Below, one piece after another: positions 49,728 through 61,972 of a stretch of 64,000 nt of DNA; positions within the stretch are counted from its first letter, which is position 1; each line of letters starts with the position of its first letter. The translations under genes were made by a program, and so were the position numbers. A model generated the notes under the pieces. It was not told the DNA's origin and searched no databases. It saw only the letters and a list, made by a program, of their open reading frames with translations. Source of the stretch: JAFLCM01 sp964510955 (GTDB taxonomy: Bacteria > Planctomycetota > Phycisphaerae > Phycisphaerales > UBA1924). The DNA lies in the NCBI GenBank assembly GCA_964510955.1, contig CAZEDW010000001.1:124001-188000 (forward strand). Direction: 5' to 3'.

Positions 49728-49773
49728 GCGAGATGCGCCGCGGCTTGTGCACCGCGCATCCGGCGGTGCTGGA

Positions 49774-49779
49774 TACCAT
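49774..49779 (+). promoter_or_regulatory. -10-like box of tonB
   Basis: TACCAT ends 6 bases before TTG 49786, the same spacing as for exbD. It supports the non-ATG start. Confidence 0.45.
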
Positions 49780-49785
49780 CTCGCG

Positions 49786-51372
49786 TTGACCCACGACCGC
49801 CTCAGCCCGCGCACCACCATGCTCGGCCTGCTGTTCAGCTTGGCCGCGCACGCACTGTTCCTGCTGTTGCTCGGCGTCGCCCCGGCGCACGTCGGAGCCA
49901 TGGTCACGTCAAGCCCGGAGTCGGAAGCCTCCCTCGACGAAGTCCCCGCGCTGGTGACGCTCGATCTGCCCGATCCGGCCCCGCCCCGGCAGAACCCGGC
50001 CGTCGCCGAAAAGCTTCCGCCGCAACCAAGCCCGCCCGAACCGAAACTCGCCGAGGCACCTCCGCCGCCGCCGGCGCCCAACGAACCGCCCCAGGTCCGG
50101 CTCGGCAGCCCGACGTCCCAGTCCGAGGCCGTCACCCAAACGTGGATCGGCTTCGACGAGTTCATGGCGCACGCCGGCGCTCCGTCAATCGTTGATCAGC
50201 CCCAGTTGACCCGCGATGCGCCCGGCCCGTCAGGCATGAACGGCGCTCCCGTCGCGACCTCCCAATCGCTGGCGGCGGTCGCACCCTCGTCCGCGCCGAC
50301 CGATTCAACGAAAGGGCCCGACGCCGACTCGCCGCCGATTGAAGCGGCGGCCCCACCGACGGTTCCAAACCCCATTGTGATCAGCCCGCGAGCTTCCGCT
50401 CCACCGCCGCAGGAGCATGCAACGACGCCGGCGTCGCCGCCTGATGGGCTTCCGGACAACTCTGCGCCACCGCAAACTATCAAACAAGCGCGCCCGACCG
50501 CGCCCCCAACTGATCTCTCTCCTACGCCCGTCGATCCATCCCGATCGAACTTACCAGCACCGGCTGGGGAATCACCCCCGAGGGTGCCCATGGCTGCCCC
50601 GTCTCCCACGAAGGCAGTGGCCGCCGAGGACAAGAAAGAGATCGCCACTCCCGCGGGCAACGCGGGCGAACAGACCGTCGCCCCGCAGCAGGGACGTACC
50701 GGCTCGCCAGACGGAGAAGACAAGCCGCGGCTCGAAACCACGGCCCGCGCTCAGACGCCCAGCACCCCCGCGCCGGCGAAACAGAAGCAGCAGCAAAGCC
50801 CAACGCCCCCGGTCATTCCGACCGGTCCAGACCACAGCGCGTCCGACGACACCACCAGCCCGTCCAAGGCGATGGACCACCCCAGCGATGCGCCCAAAGG
50901 TGTGACCCCCGGACCCGTTCCGGCCGGCCCATCGACGCCGACCGCCGTAAATCAGCCGGCCATGGCACCCAGGCCGGCGGCTCGCCCTTCGCCCCAGGCG
51001 GGAGGCACCGGCCAGAACGCCGTCGGAATTCTCTCCGACCGAGAGTCTGTCGCCGCCGCGATCAAGTCGGCGCTCGACGTGACGGAGTTTGGAAAGCCGC
51101 TGGTGGCCAAGGGGCTGAAGATCAAGACTGTTCGCCCCAAGCTGACCAAGTACACCGAGATTACATCGCGCGGCGCCCCGGTCATCCGGATTCTCTTCAA
51201 CCGTATGGGAGAAGCGGCAGACGTCCAGGTGCTGAAGTCGTCCGGAAACCCCGACATCGACCGCCCCGTGGTTGATGCCGCCTATGAATGGACGGCCGAG
51301 GGGAAAGAACTCGAGCAACTTTCTGAAAAGCCGCCGGGAACCGTTGCCGTTGACGTCCGGATTATCAGGTAA
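49786..51372 (+). CDS. tonB: TonB-family energy transducer with long Pro-rich periplasmic region
   Basis: 528 residues, much longer than E. coli TonB (239). The N-terminal helix contains the TonB SxxxH motif, FSLAAHALF (S18, H22), used to couple with ExbB/ExbD. A Pro/Ala/Thr-rich spacer of about 380 residues follows, enough to span a wide periplasm. The C-terminal about 90 residues are a TonB domain: TSRGAPVIRILFNRMGEAAD, VQVLKSSGNPDIDRPVVDAA and TVAVDVRIIR. The start is probably TTG 49786 with TACCAT 6 bases upstream; ATG 49819 is the alternative and would leave only six residues before the SxxxH motif. Confidence 0.82.
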   Translation: MTHDRLSPRTTMLGLLFSLAAHALFLLLLGVAPAHVGAMVTSSPESEASLDEVPALVTLDLPDPAPPRQNPAVAEKLPPQPSPPEPKLAEAPPPPPAPNEPPQVRLGSPTSQSEAVTQTWIGFDEFMAHAGAPSIVDQPQLTRDAPGPSGMNGAPVATSQSLAAVAPSSAPTDSTKGPDADSPPIEAAAPPTVPNPIVISPRASAPPPQEHATTPASPPDGLPDNSAPPQTIKQARPTAPPTDLSPTPVDPSRSNLPAPAGESPPRVPMAAPSPTKAVAAEDKKEIATPAGNAGEQTVAPQQGRTGSPDGEDKPRLETTARAQTPSTPAPAKQKQQQSPTPPVIPTGPDHSASDDTTSPSKAMDHPSDAPKGVTPGPVPAGPSTPTAVNQPAMAPRPAARPSPQAGGTGQNAVGILSDRESVAAAIKSALDVTEFGKPLVAKGLKIKTVRPKLTKYTEITSRGAPVIRILFNRMGEAADVQVLKSSGNPDIDRPVVDAAYEWTAEGKELEQLSEKPPGTVAVDVRIIR

Positions 51373-51584
51373 CCGGTGCGCCGCCGCCACCTCGGGGGTG
51401 TCGGAGCGCGCGGTGATCGTGCGCTCCGCGGTTTGGAAGCCGCGCCGCGCCGAAGAAGTGGATGGAACCGCTCGCGGGGGCGTGCGACAAACCCGCGAAG
51501 AATTCCGGCCTGCCTGCGGGGAAGTTGCAACCGGCGGGGCGTCAGGCGGAACAAGCAAGCATGATTCTCCAAGAGGGTGTGTCT

Positions 51585-52022
51585 ATGCGTCTGAGCAAGA
51601 GGAGCCAGTACGCCGTGAAAGCCGCCGTGAAGCTCGCCGAGCATCACGGGACGGGCTTCCTTCAATCGCGCGAGATCGCCGGGAGCGAGGGGCTGCCCCC
51701 GAAGTTCCTCGAATCGATCCTGCTCGCGTTGAGGTCCGCCAAAATTCTTGAATCAAAGGTCGGCGCGGGCGGCGGGTACCGCCTCGCCCGCGAGCCGCAG
51801 CGCGTCCGCGTCCACGAGGTCATCGACGCGCTGGAGAACTCCGACGCCGGGCTCGACGGATTCCCGGGCGGTGAAGACGAGGCCTCGACCGGCGGCCTCG
51901 CCATCGAAGCCCTTAACCGGCGCCTCGATCAGGCGATTGAAATGGCGCTGGGCACGCTTACATTGCAGCAACTCCGCGATCTTGCCGATACCGGACGTGC
52001 GCACGTGCACGCGAGCCTCTGA
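51585..52022 (+). CDS. Rrf2-family transcriptional regulator without Fe-S cysteines
   Basis: 145 residues. Winged-helix Rrf2 motif: MRLSKRSQYAVKAAVKLAEH, LQSREIAGSEGLPPKFLESI, LALRSAKILESKVGAGGGYR and VHEVIDALE. IscR- and NsrR-type members carry three Cys for a [2Fe-2S] or [4Fe-4S] cluster in the following loop; here that loop (DAGLDGFPGGEDEASTGG) has none, and the protein contains no Cys. It must sense something else or use another ligand (compare CymR). GAGG lies 8-9 bases before ATG 51585; an in-frame ATG at 51561 is less well supported. Confidence 0.88.
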   Translation: MRLSKRSQYAVKAAVKLAEHHGTGFLQSREIAGSEGLPPKFLESILLALRSAKILESKVGAGGGYRLAREPQRVRVHEVIDALENSDAGLDGFPGGEDEASTGGLAIEALNRRLDQAIEMALGTLTLQQLRDLADTGRAHVHASL

Positions 52023-52064
52023 TCCGGAACGCCCTCCCCGCGTGATGCGCCTAGCCTTGTCCGC

Positions 52065-52685
52065 ATGACGCGCCGCCACCTGGCCATTCTGACCTGCGCC
52101 TGCCTCGGCGCCTCGGCTGTGCCCTGCCAGGCGCGCCAGCAGACCCCCACCGGTGCCAAGCCCAGCGCCAGGCCCGCCCAGCCGGTGCGCGTGGACCAGG
52201 GTGTGGGTGACATCAGCCCGCTCAACACCAGCCTGCTGCAGGTCCCCGCCGACCTCCGCGCCGACAACAACTTCCAGGGCGTCTACCAGGCCCCCGGACG
52301 CCCCGGTGAGTTCATGCGCACCGCCGGCGCGATCAACGCCGTCTTTCCCCGGTCGGACTACATCGCCACGGGTGGCGGCCTGATGCCCATCGTCCCCGCG
52401 AGCACGGTTTTTTACATCGGCCAGCCGCTCCCCCAGACGCCGAGCCACTCCGAGCCCGCGGGTCCCCCGCAGCCCGACAACCGCGTGTACACCGCCCGCC
52501 CGGTCGACGGCCCGCTCGATCCGCGACCGTCGCAGAGTGCGAGCCGACCGACAAGCGAGGCAACCAGCGTTGAAGACAACGCGTACCGGGTGTCACTGCT
52601 GTGGCGACTGACCGACCGGGCCAAGCAGCGGCTGGCCGAAGCGGAGTCCATTCCCGGCGATGAAGCGCCCCCGATCGGACCGTAA
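52065..52685 (+). CDS. Secreted protein of unknown function
   Basis: 206 residues with a signal peptide (MTRRHLAILTCACLGASAVPCQA). The rest is Pro-, Ala- and Gln-rich with a more conserved-looking centre, DISPLNTSLLQVPADLRADN, NFQGVYQAP, FMRTAGAINAVFPRSDY and VPASTVFYIGQPLP. No named family is recognised. TAGCCT lies 7 bases before the ATG, with no Shine-Dalgarno. It may share a transcript with the membrane protein gene 53 bases downstream. Confidence 0.65.
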   Translation: MTRRHLAILTCACLGASAVPCQARQQTPTGAKPSARPAQPVRVDQGVGDISPLNTSLLQVPADLRADNNFQGVYQAPGRPGEFMRTAGAINAVFPRSDYIATGGGLMPIVPASTVFYIGQPLPQTPSHSEPAGPPQPDNRVYTARPVDGPLDPRPSQSASRPTSEATSVEDNAYRVSLLWRLTDRAKQRLAEAESIPGDEAPPIGP

Positions 52686-52738
52686 TCCGATGAGGCCGGT
52701 TGCAGGCCGGGCATTCGCCGCATATCCCAGCGCCCTCG

Positions 52739-53881
52739 ATGGCCGCGTCGCACGCGACAACCCCCGCGGGCCAACCGCAGATGCGCGGCGATCAGGCCGT
52801 CATCCCCGTGTCCCATCCCTGCGGGCGCTGCGGCTACAACCTCATGGGGCTGCCCGACGGGGGCAACTGCCCGGAGTGCGGCACGCCTATCAGGGCCCGC
52901 GTCTCGGCGCAGAAGCGGGACGTGCTCGGCGACGCTCCCGCCGGTTACCTGCTCGGGCTGATGCTCGGCCTGGCCTGCAGCGGGCTGGCGGGCCTCGGAC
53001 TGATCGGGCTTAACTTCTTGACCTCGCTCGCCCAACTCGGCTGGCCGGCGGCCGCCCGGAACACAGTGCTCTTCACGCTCGCCTCAATGTGGTTTGGCGG
53101 CATCGTGCTGGTGCTGCGCCAGCGGCCCGGCACCGGCGCGGCTCGAGAGATCGACGAACGGGGCCTTGAGTGGTTCCGGCTGCGGTTGTTCGTCGGCGCC
53201 ACCCAGTTGGGGGTGCTCGGCTATGTCTTCGCCGATGTGTCTTACTCGCGCGTGGCCGGAGCGCTGCCGCCCAACCCGATGGCCGGCGTCTGGTTTGTCG
53301 TCGGGCTGCTGTCGCTCATCGTCGCCGTCACCGGCTGGCCGGCGCTGTGCTTCTACATGGCGCGCCTGACGGATTGGGCGCCGGACGACTCACTGACCGG
53401 GCAATGGCGTGCCACGGGCTCATTCATCGGCTTCGGCGCGCTGGCGACCGTCATCGGTCTGGTCGCCTCGACGCTGGGCACCGCATTGAAGTTCATCGCC
53501 GTCATCGGCGGGGTGCTCTGCCTTTCATTGCCGCTGGCTTCGGTCTACATGATGGCGCTCCTGGTAGGCACCAGCGGCATGGTGCTGCTGGCGATGTGGA
53601 ACGCCCACGGCCGGCGCGCCCGCGATGCCCGCATGGCCGAGCGGGCGCTACGCCTCGCCGATGAGATGGCGTCGCGCTCGGCGGGCGGGGCCAACGCGCC
53701 CAGGCCACCCGCGGCCGAGATCGACCTCAGCGTGCTCCGGGCCGTCGAGGAGGTCAACCGGCAGACCGACGACGCCGAATTGGCGGCCCAGCATGAAGCC
53801 CAGCGTCAGGCCGCGATGCGGCAAGGTTGCACGCTTGCCCGGACATCCGACGGCCAGGGGTACAAGCTCGAGGGCGAGTGA
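52739..53881 (+). CDS. Membrane protein with N-terminal zinc ribbon
   Basis: 380 residues. Near the N-terminus is a Cys4 ribbon of the type common in planctomycetes, CGRCGYNLMGLPDGGNCPECG (Cys at 2+2), followed by about eight membrane helices (for example GLMLGLACSGLAGLGLIGL, VWFVVGLLSLIVAVTGW and SLPLASVYMMALLVGTS) and a charged C-terminus. No enzymatic motif is seen. The start is uncertain: ATG 52739 is chosen because TATCCC lies ten bases upstream, but ATG 52700 is in frame. It is convergent with the kinase gene; only 16 bases separate the stops. Confidence 0.7.
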   Translation: MAASHATTPAGQPQMRGDQAVIPVSHPCGRCGYNLMGLPDGGNCPECGTPIRARVSAQKRDVLGDAPAGYLLGLMLGLACSGLAGLGLIGLNFLTSLAQLGWPAAARNTVLFTLASMWFGGIVLVLRQRPGTGAAREIDERGLEWFRLRLFVGATQLGVLGYVFADVSYSRVAGALPPNPMAGVWFVVGLLSLIVAVTGWPALCFYMARLTDWAPDDSLTGQWRATGSFIGFGALATVIGLVASTLGTALKFIAVIGGVLCLSLPLASVYMMALLVGTSGMVLLAMWNAHGRRARDARMAERALRLADEMASRSAGGANAPRPPAAEIDLSVLRAVEEVNRQTDDAELAAQHEAQRQAAMRQGCTLARTSDGQGYKLEGE

Positions 53882-53897
53882 CGGTCGCTCGCGCGGT

Positions 53898-57347
<3,450 letters not shown>

Positions 57348-57373
57348 CAGTTCACCGAATAGACGCGGAGGAA

Positions 57374-58102
57374 TTATCCGAGACGCTTGCTCAGCCACGC
57401 ACGGGCCATCCGCCATTCCTCCTCGACCGTCGTCTTGCCCACCCCCAGCACGAGCGAGACCTCCTCGACCGTCAGCCCGCCAAAGAACCGCAGTTCAACC
57501 ACCTGCGCCTGCCGCGGGTCCAGCTCGGCGAGCTTGTCCAGCAGCTCATTGAGCGCGAGGATGTCCACCTCCGTCCCGCCGGCGCTTCCCGGCGCACCCG
57601 GCATCACGGCCTGATCAATCGTCACCCGCCCCCAGCCGCCGCCGCGCTTGTCGGCGTTTTTCGCCCGGGCGTGGTCCACCAGCACCTGGCGCATCGCCTT
57701 CGCCGCCACCGCGAAGAAGTGCGCCCGCCCGTTCCATTGCACGCTGGTCTGATCGACAAGTTTCAGGAACGCCTCGTGAACCAGCGCCGTCGGCTGGAGC
57801 GTGTGCGAGGCGCTCTGGCGGCGCAGGTAGCTCCCCGCCAGCCCGCGCAGCTCTTCATACACCTGGGCCATCAGCTTGCCGGACGCCGACGGCGAATCTC
57901 CCGCGGCGACCTGCTCGAGCAACTTGGTTGTGTGCTGAATGTCGGGGTTCACGCTCCACCACTTCTTGAGTGCCCCCGGCAACCGAACGCCGGGCAGATC
58001 GGCGATCCGACGCGGGAGGGGTGTCCCCCGGGGTACGCCCGGGGAGCCGCTCGGGGACGGGCCCGCTGACGGGAGCGGCAGTTGGAAGATCGTCGTCGCC
58101 AT
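57374..58102 (-). CDS. ECF-type RNA polymerase sigma factor
   Basis: 242 residues. The planctomycete ECF pattern is clear: KLMAQVYEELRGLAGSYLRR, TLQPTALVHEAFLKLVD, RAHFFAVAAKAMRQVLVDHA (region 2), and a region 4 helix-turn-helix LDPRQAQVVELRFFGGLTVE followed by EVSLVLGVGKTTVEEEWRMA. ATG 58102 has TAGAGT 4 bases upstream, which supports this start, although it gives an unusual Pro-rich N-terminal tail of about 50 residues. GTG 57952 just before NPDIQHTTKLLEQVAAGD is the conventional alternative. No anti-sigma gene is adjacent; the downstream kinase probably takes that role. Confidence 0.88.
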   Translation of the reverse strand: MATTIFQLPLPSAGPSPSGSPGVPRGTPLPRRIADLPGVRLPGALKKWWSVNPDIQHTTKLLEQVAAGDSPSASGKLMAQVYEELRGLAGSYLRRQSASHTLQPTALVHEAFLKLVDQTSVQWNGRAHFFAVAAKAMRQVLVDHARAKNADKRGGGWGRVTIDQAVMPGAPGSAGGTEVDILALNELLDKLAELDPRQAQVVELRFFGGLTVEEVSLVLGVGKTTVEEEWRMARAWLSKRLG

Positions 58103-58106
58103 GACC

Positions 58107-58112
58107 ACTCTA
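58107..58112 (-). promoter_or_regulatory. -10-like box of the ECF sigma gene
   Basis: Minus-strand TAGAGT lies 4 bases before ATG 58102. This is the shortest spacing of the set, so weaker than the others. Confidence 0.35.
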
Positions 58113-58290
58113 ACGAAAGCCGCGCCCGTTTCCCTCACCCTCGACCCAGAAATCGGCACGCGATGGCAGTCAAGATTTTTTTTCGGAACGACTGAGGGTT
58201 CACCCGGTGGACTCCGTTTCTCCCTGTGGCGGCCACGCGGCCGACCCAAAACACGACTCACCAGACCACTCTTACTCAAGGACCGCTGCC

Positions 58291-59526
58291 ATGAAGACCC
58301 GCATCCACCCCATCGCTCCCGCCGTTCTGCTCACCGTCGCGGCCGCCGCCAACGCCCAGTCGTTCACCCCCACCGGCGACCTGCCCGGCGGCACCTTCTA
58401 CAGCCAGACCGCCTTCGTCTCGCCCGACGGTGTGTTCGCCTCCGGCTTCTCCGATGTCGGCGCGGGCCAGCGCGGCTTCCGCTGGACCAAGGCCACCGGC
58501 AGCATCGAGCTGAGCGGGCTCCCGGCCAACGTGACCGATGGCAGGGCGTATGGGATTTCCGGCGACGGCTCCGTCCTCATCGGCTTCATGGAGCAGGGCC
58601 CCAACACCGGCGTCTCATTCACCTGGACCCCCGGCGGCGGCATCGCGCTGCTCCCGTCCTGGGCCAACCACCCGACCGTCTTCGCCCTCGACATGTCCTA
58701 CGACGGCACCACCATCTCGGGCACCACCGGCAACGCCGCCGGGGAGTCGCACCCGTTCCGCCTCGTCAACGGCATCTACACCGAGATCCCCAATCTCGCC
58801 GGCTCGAGCTACGGCGTGGGCTACGGCCTGAGCGGCAACGGCGCCACCGTCGTTGGCTTCAGCAGCGTCGGCACCGACCACCGCGCCATCCGCTGGTCGC
58901 AGGCCGGCGGCACCATCTACCTCGGCGACCTCGCCGGCGGCCTCACCTACAGCGAAGCCACCGGCGTCTCCTACGACGGACGCACCATCGTGGGCGGCTC
59001 GTACGGCGCGGGCGGCGAGGAACCGTTCATCTGGACGGCCGCCAACGGCATGGTCGGCCTCGGCAACTTCCCGTCCCCGGTCCCCAACGGCGAGGCCAGC
59101 GCATGCTCGGGCGACGGGTCGGTCGTGGTCGGGCACTCCCGCGCGGGCAACGACTACACCGCGTTCATCTGGGACGCCGCCCACGGCATGCGGACCCTCG
59201 CCGCCGCCCTCAGCAGCGCCGGCGCCCCGCTGCCCCACGGCTGGACGCTCACCTACGCCCAGGGCATTTCCTATGACGGCAATACCGTCGTCGGCGTCGG
59301 CATCAACCCCCAAGGCAACACCGAGGGCTTCGTCGCCCAGTTCCGCAAGCCCTGCCCCGGCGACCTCAACCAGGACGGCGTCATCAACACCGCCGACCTC
59401 ACCATCCTGCTGGGCAACTTCGGCAAGTCGGTGATCCCCCTGCTCGGCGGCGACCTCGACGGCAACGCCACCGTCAACACCCCCGACCTGGTCACCTTCC
59501 TCGCCAAGTTCGGCACCGCCTGCTGA
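58291..59526 (+). CDS. Secreted HAF-repeat protein with dockerin-like C-terminus
   Basis: 411 residues. AAGGA lies 8-9 bases before ATG 58291; a signal peptide ends at AAAANAQ. Seven or so HAF-type repeats of about 45 residues follow, each with a pattern like GVSYDGRTIVGGSYGAGG and FIWTAANGMVGLG, as in the probable extracellular repeat (HAF) family, which likely folds as a beta-propeller. The last about 60 residues are the dockerin-like pair GDLNQDGVINTADLTILLGN and GDLDGNATVNTPDLVTFLAK, ending in GTAC. Divergent from the ECF sigma gene; function unknown, secreted. Confidence 0.83.
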   Translation: MKTRIHPIAPAVLLTVAAAANAQSFTPTGDLPGGTFYSQTAFVSPDGVFASGFSDVGAGQRGFRWTKATGSIELSGLPANVTDGRAYGISGDGSVLIGFMEQGPNTGVSFTWTPGGGIALLPSWANHPTVFALDMSYDGTTISGTTGNAAGESHPFRLVNGIYTEIPNLAGSSYGVGYGLSGNGATVVGFSSVGTDHRAIRWSQAGGTIYLGDLAGGLTYSEATGVSYDGRTIVGGSYGAGGEEPFIWTAANGMVGLGNFPSPVPNGEASACSGDGSVVVGHSRAGNDYTAFIWDAAHGMRTLAAALSSAGAPLPHGWTLTYAQGISYDGNTVVGVGINPQGNTEGFVAQFRKPCPGDLNQDGVINTADLTILLGNFGKSVIPLLGGDLDGNATVNTPDLVTFLAKFGTAC

Positions 59527-59553
59527 AGCCGGCACCTCGGACGCCGCACCAAC

Positions 59554-59576
59554 GCCCCGGGCCTCGCGCCCGGGGC
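59554..59576. terminator. Rho-independent terminator between convergent HAF and hutI genes
   Basis: Perfect 9-bp stem GCCCCGGGC (59554-59562) and GCCCGGGGC (59568-59576) with loop CTCGC, 27 bases after the HAF-protein stop, followed by TGTTTCTT on the plus strand. Confidence 0.75.
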
Positions 59577-59595
59577 TGTTTCTTGCGCGAGCACA

Positions 59596-60927
59596 TCAGC
59601 TGTTGTTGTGGCACACGCGGCCCCCGCACACCACCGCGTCCACCGGGTTGCCGCCGAACTCATACGCGAGCATCCGCTCATCGGCGTGACGCAGCAGCAC
59701 GAGATCGGCCCTTGCGCCCGGCGCGATGACGCCGCGATCAGGGAACCCCAGCAGCGCTGCGGCGTTCCGCGTGCACGCCGCGATCGCCTCGCCGGGTGTC
59801 AACCCAAGGACGCGAACCGCCAGCGCCACCGCCATCGGCATCGAGCCGCACGGGGCCGAGCCGGGGTTGAGGTTGGTGCCGATCACCAAGGCGCCACCCA
59901 AGTCCACGAACTTCCGCCCGTTCGCGTAACGCCCGTCGGTGTGGAATCCGGCGCACGGCAGCATCACGCCGAATGTCTCTGATTTCGCCAGCATCTCCAG
60001 CGACTCAGGGGTCGACGCTTCAAGATGGTCCACGCTCCGCGCCCCGTGCTCCACCGCCCAGCGCGTCATCCCAAGGTCGTTGAACTGATCGGCGTGAACC
60101 CGGAACGGGTGCCCCAGCGACTTCGCCCGCGCAAACAACCGTGCGCCATCTTCGAGGCTCCACGCCCCCTGCTCGCAGTACGCATCGACGGCGACACCGG
60201 GAAACTCCCGGTGCACCGCGTCGAGCGTCTCGCCGACCGTCCGATCGATGAACCCACCCCCTGACGCGTTCTGCTCCGGGTCCAGCGCGTGCCCGATCAG
60301 CGCCGTCGGCACCACGGTCTGCACCGTCGCCCCTTGATGCCTCGATGCCCTGATCCCTTGATGCCTCCCCGTGACCACCGCCAGCATCTTCAACTCGTCC
60401 GCTGTCGTCAGCCCGTATCCGCTCTTAACCTCGACGGTGGTCGTCCCCTCGCGCAGCATGGCCGTCAATCGCGCGTCCAGCGACTCCGCGAGCGCCTCGG
60501 CGGAAGCCGCCCGCACCGCCCGCACCGTGGACATGATCCCCCCGCCCGCCTTGAGGATGTCCAGGTACGCCACGCCGCGGCGCTTCATGTCCCACTCGTC
60601 CAGCCGATCGCCAGCCCACAGCGCGTGCGTGTGCGCATCGATGAACCCCGGCATGAGCACACGCCCGGCGGCGTCGATCTCGTCCGTCGGCCCGCGCGGC
60701 GCGTGAGCCGGTCCACCGGGGCGGTTGATCGCCGTGACGCTGTCGCCCTCCACCACGACATCCGCCCGCGCGACCACGCCCAGTTCGCCGAGCATCGCGC
60801 CCCGCAGCGGCGTGCCGGCCCAGCCCCCCGCGGGCCGCGTGCCGCACGCCAACGCGCCGCCGAGCGCCACCGGCGCCGCCCCGGGCGTCAGCGTCAGCAC
60901 GCGCGCATTGCGGATGATCAGGCTCAT
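59596..60927 (-). CDS. hutI: Imidazolonepropionase
   Basis: 443 residues, third step of histidine breakdown: imidazolone-5-propionate to N-formimino-L-glutamate. Amidohydrolase motifs: MPGFIDAHTHALWAGDR (metal His pair), TTTVEVKSGYGL, VDAYCEQGAWS, FRVHADQFNDLG (metal His), SVDHLEAS, and ALVIGTNLNPGSAP with the final region LGFPDRGVIAPGARAD. Between ELKMLAVVT and TVVPTALIGHA there are about ten extra residues (RHQG...RHQG) that come from a repeated 12-mer, see the repeat at 60331. The gene starts 13 bases after the hutG stop with GAGGGG upstream, so hutG-hutI is an operon. hutH and hutU are not in the window. Confidence 0.93.
   Translation of the reverse strand: MSLIIRNARVLTLTPGAAPVALGGALACGTRPAGGWAGTPLRGAMLGELGVVARADVVVEGDSVTAINRPGGPAHAPRGPTDEIDAAGRVLMPGFIDAHTHALWAGDRLDEWDMKRRGVAYLDILKAGGGIMSTVRAVRAASAEALAESLDARLTAMLREGTTTVEVKSGYGLTTADELKMLAVVTGRHQGIRASRHQGATVQTVVPTALIGHALDPEQNASGGGFIDRTVGETLDAVHREFPGVAVDAYCEQGAWSLEDGARLFARAKSLGHPFRVHADQFNDLGMTRWAVEHGARSVDHLEASTPESLEMLAKSETFGVMLPCAGFHTDGRYANGRKFVDLGGALVIGTNLNPGSAPCGSMPMAVALAVRVLGLTPGEAIAACTRNAAALLGFPDRGVIAPGARADLVLLRHADERMLAYEFGGNPVDAVVCGGRVCHNNS
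60331..60366. repeat. Short direct repeat inside hutI
   Basis: CCCTTGATGCCT occurs at 60331-60342 and again at 60355-60366, 24 bases apart, with the related CGATGCCCTGAT between. In protein terms it encodes two RHQG units eight residues apart. The family does not usually have residues here. Confidence 0.65.
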
Positions 60928-60940
60928 GCCCTGAGTCCCC

Positions 60941-61930
60941 TCACAGCGCCCGCTCCGAGAACCCGCGGATGAAACTCAGGAACAAGAGCGCCGCGATCCG
61001 CGCCGTCCGCCCCCCGGGCCCCGCCGGCTTGTCGTGCGGCGGGCACAGCTCCATCAGATCGAAATGCCGCACCGCGTGGTGCTCGCCCGCCTCGCGCGCC
61101 AGTTGCTCCACCTGGCGGACCGACAGCCCCATGGGGTTCATCGCGCTCACGCCCGGGGCCGACGCGGCGTCGATCGAATCCAGATCAATCGAAACGAACC
61201 CCGCCCCGAACCGGCTGGGCGACCCGACCGCCGCCCGCCTCATGCAGCGCGCAAACGTGTCGTGCTCTGAGATGCCGTACTCGATTACGCTCTCGACGCC
61301 GATGATCCGCGCCCCGCGCGACGTGAGCCACTCGCAGTGCTCGCGCGTGTTGGCGAACAGCCCGGCCCCCACCACGGTGAACTTCCGGGGGTCCAGCAGC
61401 CCGCCCTCTATCAGCGAGCGGAACACCATCCCACTTCCGGGGGTGTCGCGCACATCGAGGTGGGCGTCGACGCTGATGCCCCCCACCGGCGGCGCGTGAT
61501 CGCCGCCCGAGTGCGCCAGCGCCCGCACCGTGGCGAACGTGAGATCGTGCCCACCTCCAACGCACACCGGCACCAGCCCCATCGCGTGGACCGCGTCCAA
61601 CGCCTCGGTCACCCGCGCGTGCGTCTTGGCCAGCGCCGCGGCGTCGCTGCCGGGGGCCGGCTCGACGTCGCCCGCGTCGAACACCGGCACGTCCAACTCC
61701 AGCTCGTTCTCCTGATCCCACGAGGTGCCGTAACGGGCCAGCGCCGCCCGGAAGCACGTCGGGCCTTCCGCCGCGCCGGGGCGGCCGTTGTTCAACCGCA
61801 CGCCGAGGTCGTCCGGCAACCCCACCAGCGCAACCCGTGCCCCCTCGGGTTTGTCGCGCCGGATCGATTCCGCGAACCGTCCCGACGAGATGTCGGGCCA
61901 GACGCCGGGTTTGACATGCGGGATCGTCAC
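60941..61930 (-). CDS. hutG: Ureohydrolase-family formimidoylglutamase
   Basis: 329 residues of the arginase/agmatinase fold. Manganese ligands are complete: His in VGGGHDLTF, Asp-His-Asp in SVDAHLDVRD, and Asp-Asp in VSIDLDSIDAA. Placement next to hutI makes formiminoglutamate hydrolysis to glutamate and formamide the likely reaction, although the sequence alone would also allow agmatinase. The start is GTG 61930 (reading MTIPHVKPGVW), because minus-strand TACACT lies 7 bases upstream. The in-frame ATG at 62047 would read through a dispersed inverted repeat and is rejected. Confidence 0.87.
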   Translation of the reverse strand: MTIPHVKPGVWPDISSGRFAESIRRDKPEGARVALVGLPDDLGVRLNNGRPGAAEGPTCFRAALARYGTSWDQENELELDVPVFDAGDVEPAPGSDAAALAKTHARVTEALDAVHAMGLVPVCVGGGHDLTFATVRALAHSGGDHAPPVGGISVDAHLDVRDTPGSGMVFRSLIEGGLLDPRKFTVVGAGLFANTREHCEWLTSRGARIIGVESVIEYGISEHDTFARCMRRAAVGSPSRFGAGFVSIDLDSIDAASAPGVSAMNPMGLSVRQVEQLAREAGEHHAVRHFDLMELCPPHDKPAGPGGRTARIAALLFLSFIRGFSERAL

Positions 61931-61937
61931 GCCGAAG

Positions 61938-61943
61938 AGTGTA
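61938..61943 (-). promoter_or_regulatory. -10-like box of hutG
   Basis: Minus-strand TACACT, then CTTCGGC, then GTG 61930. The same TACACTCTTCGGC is found at the predicted rpoZ promoter. Confidence 0.5.
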
Positions 61944-61972
61944 TCGGTCGATCCGGAATCTTGGATGTCGAA

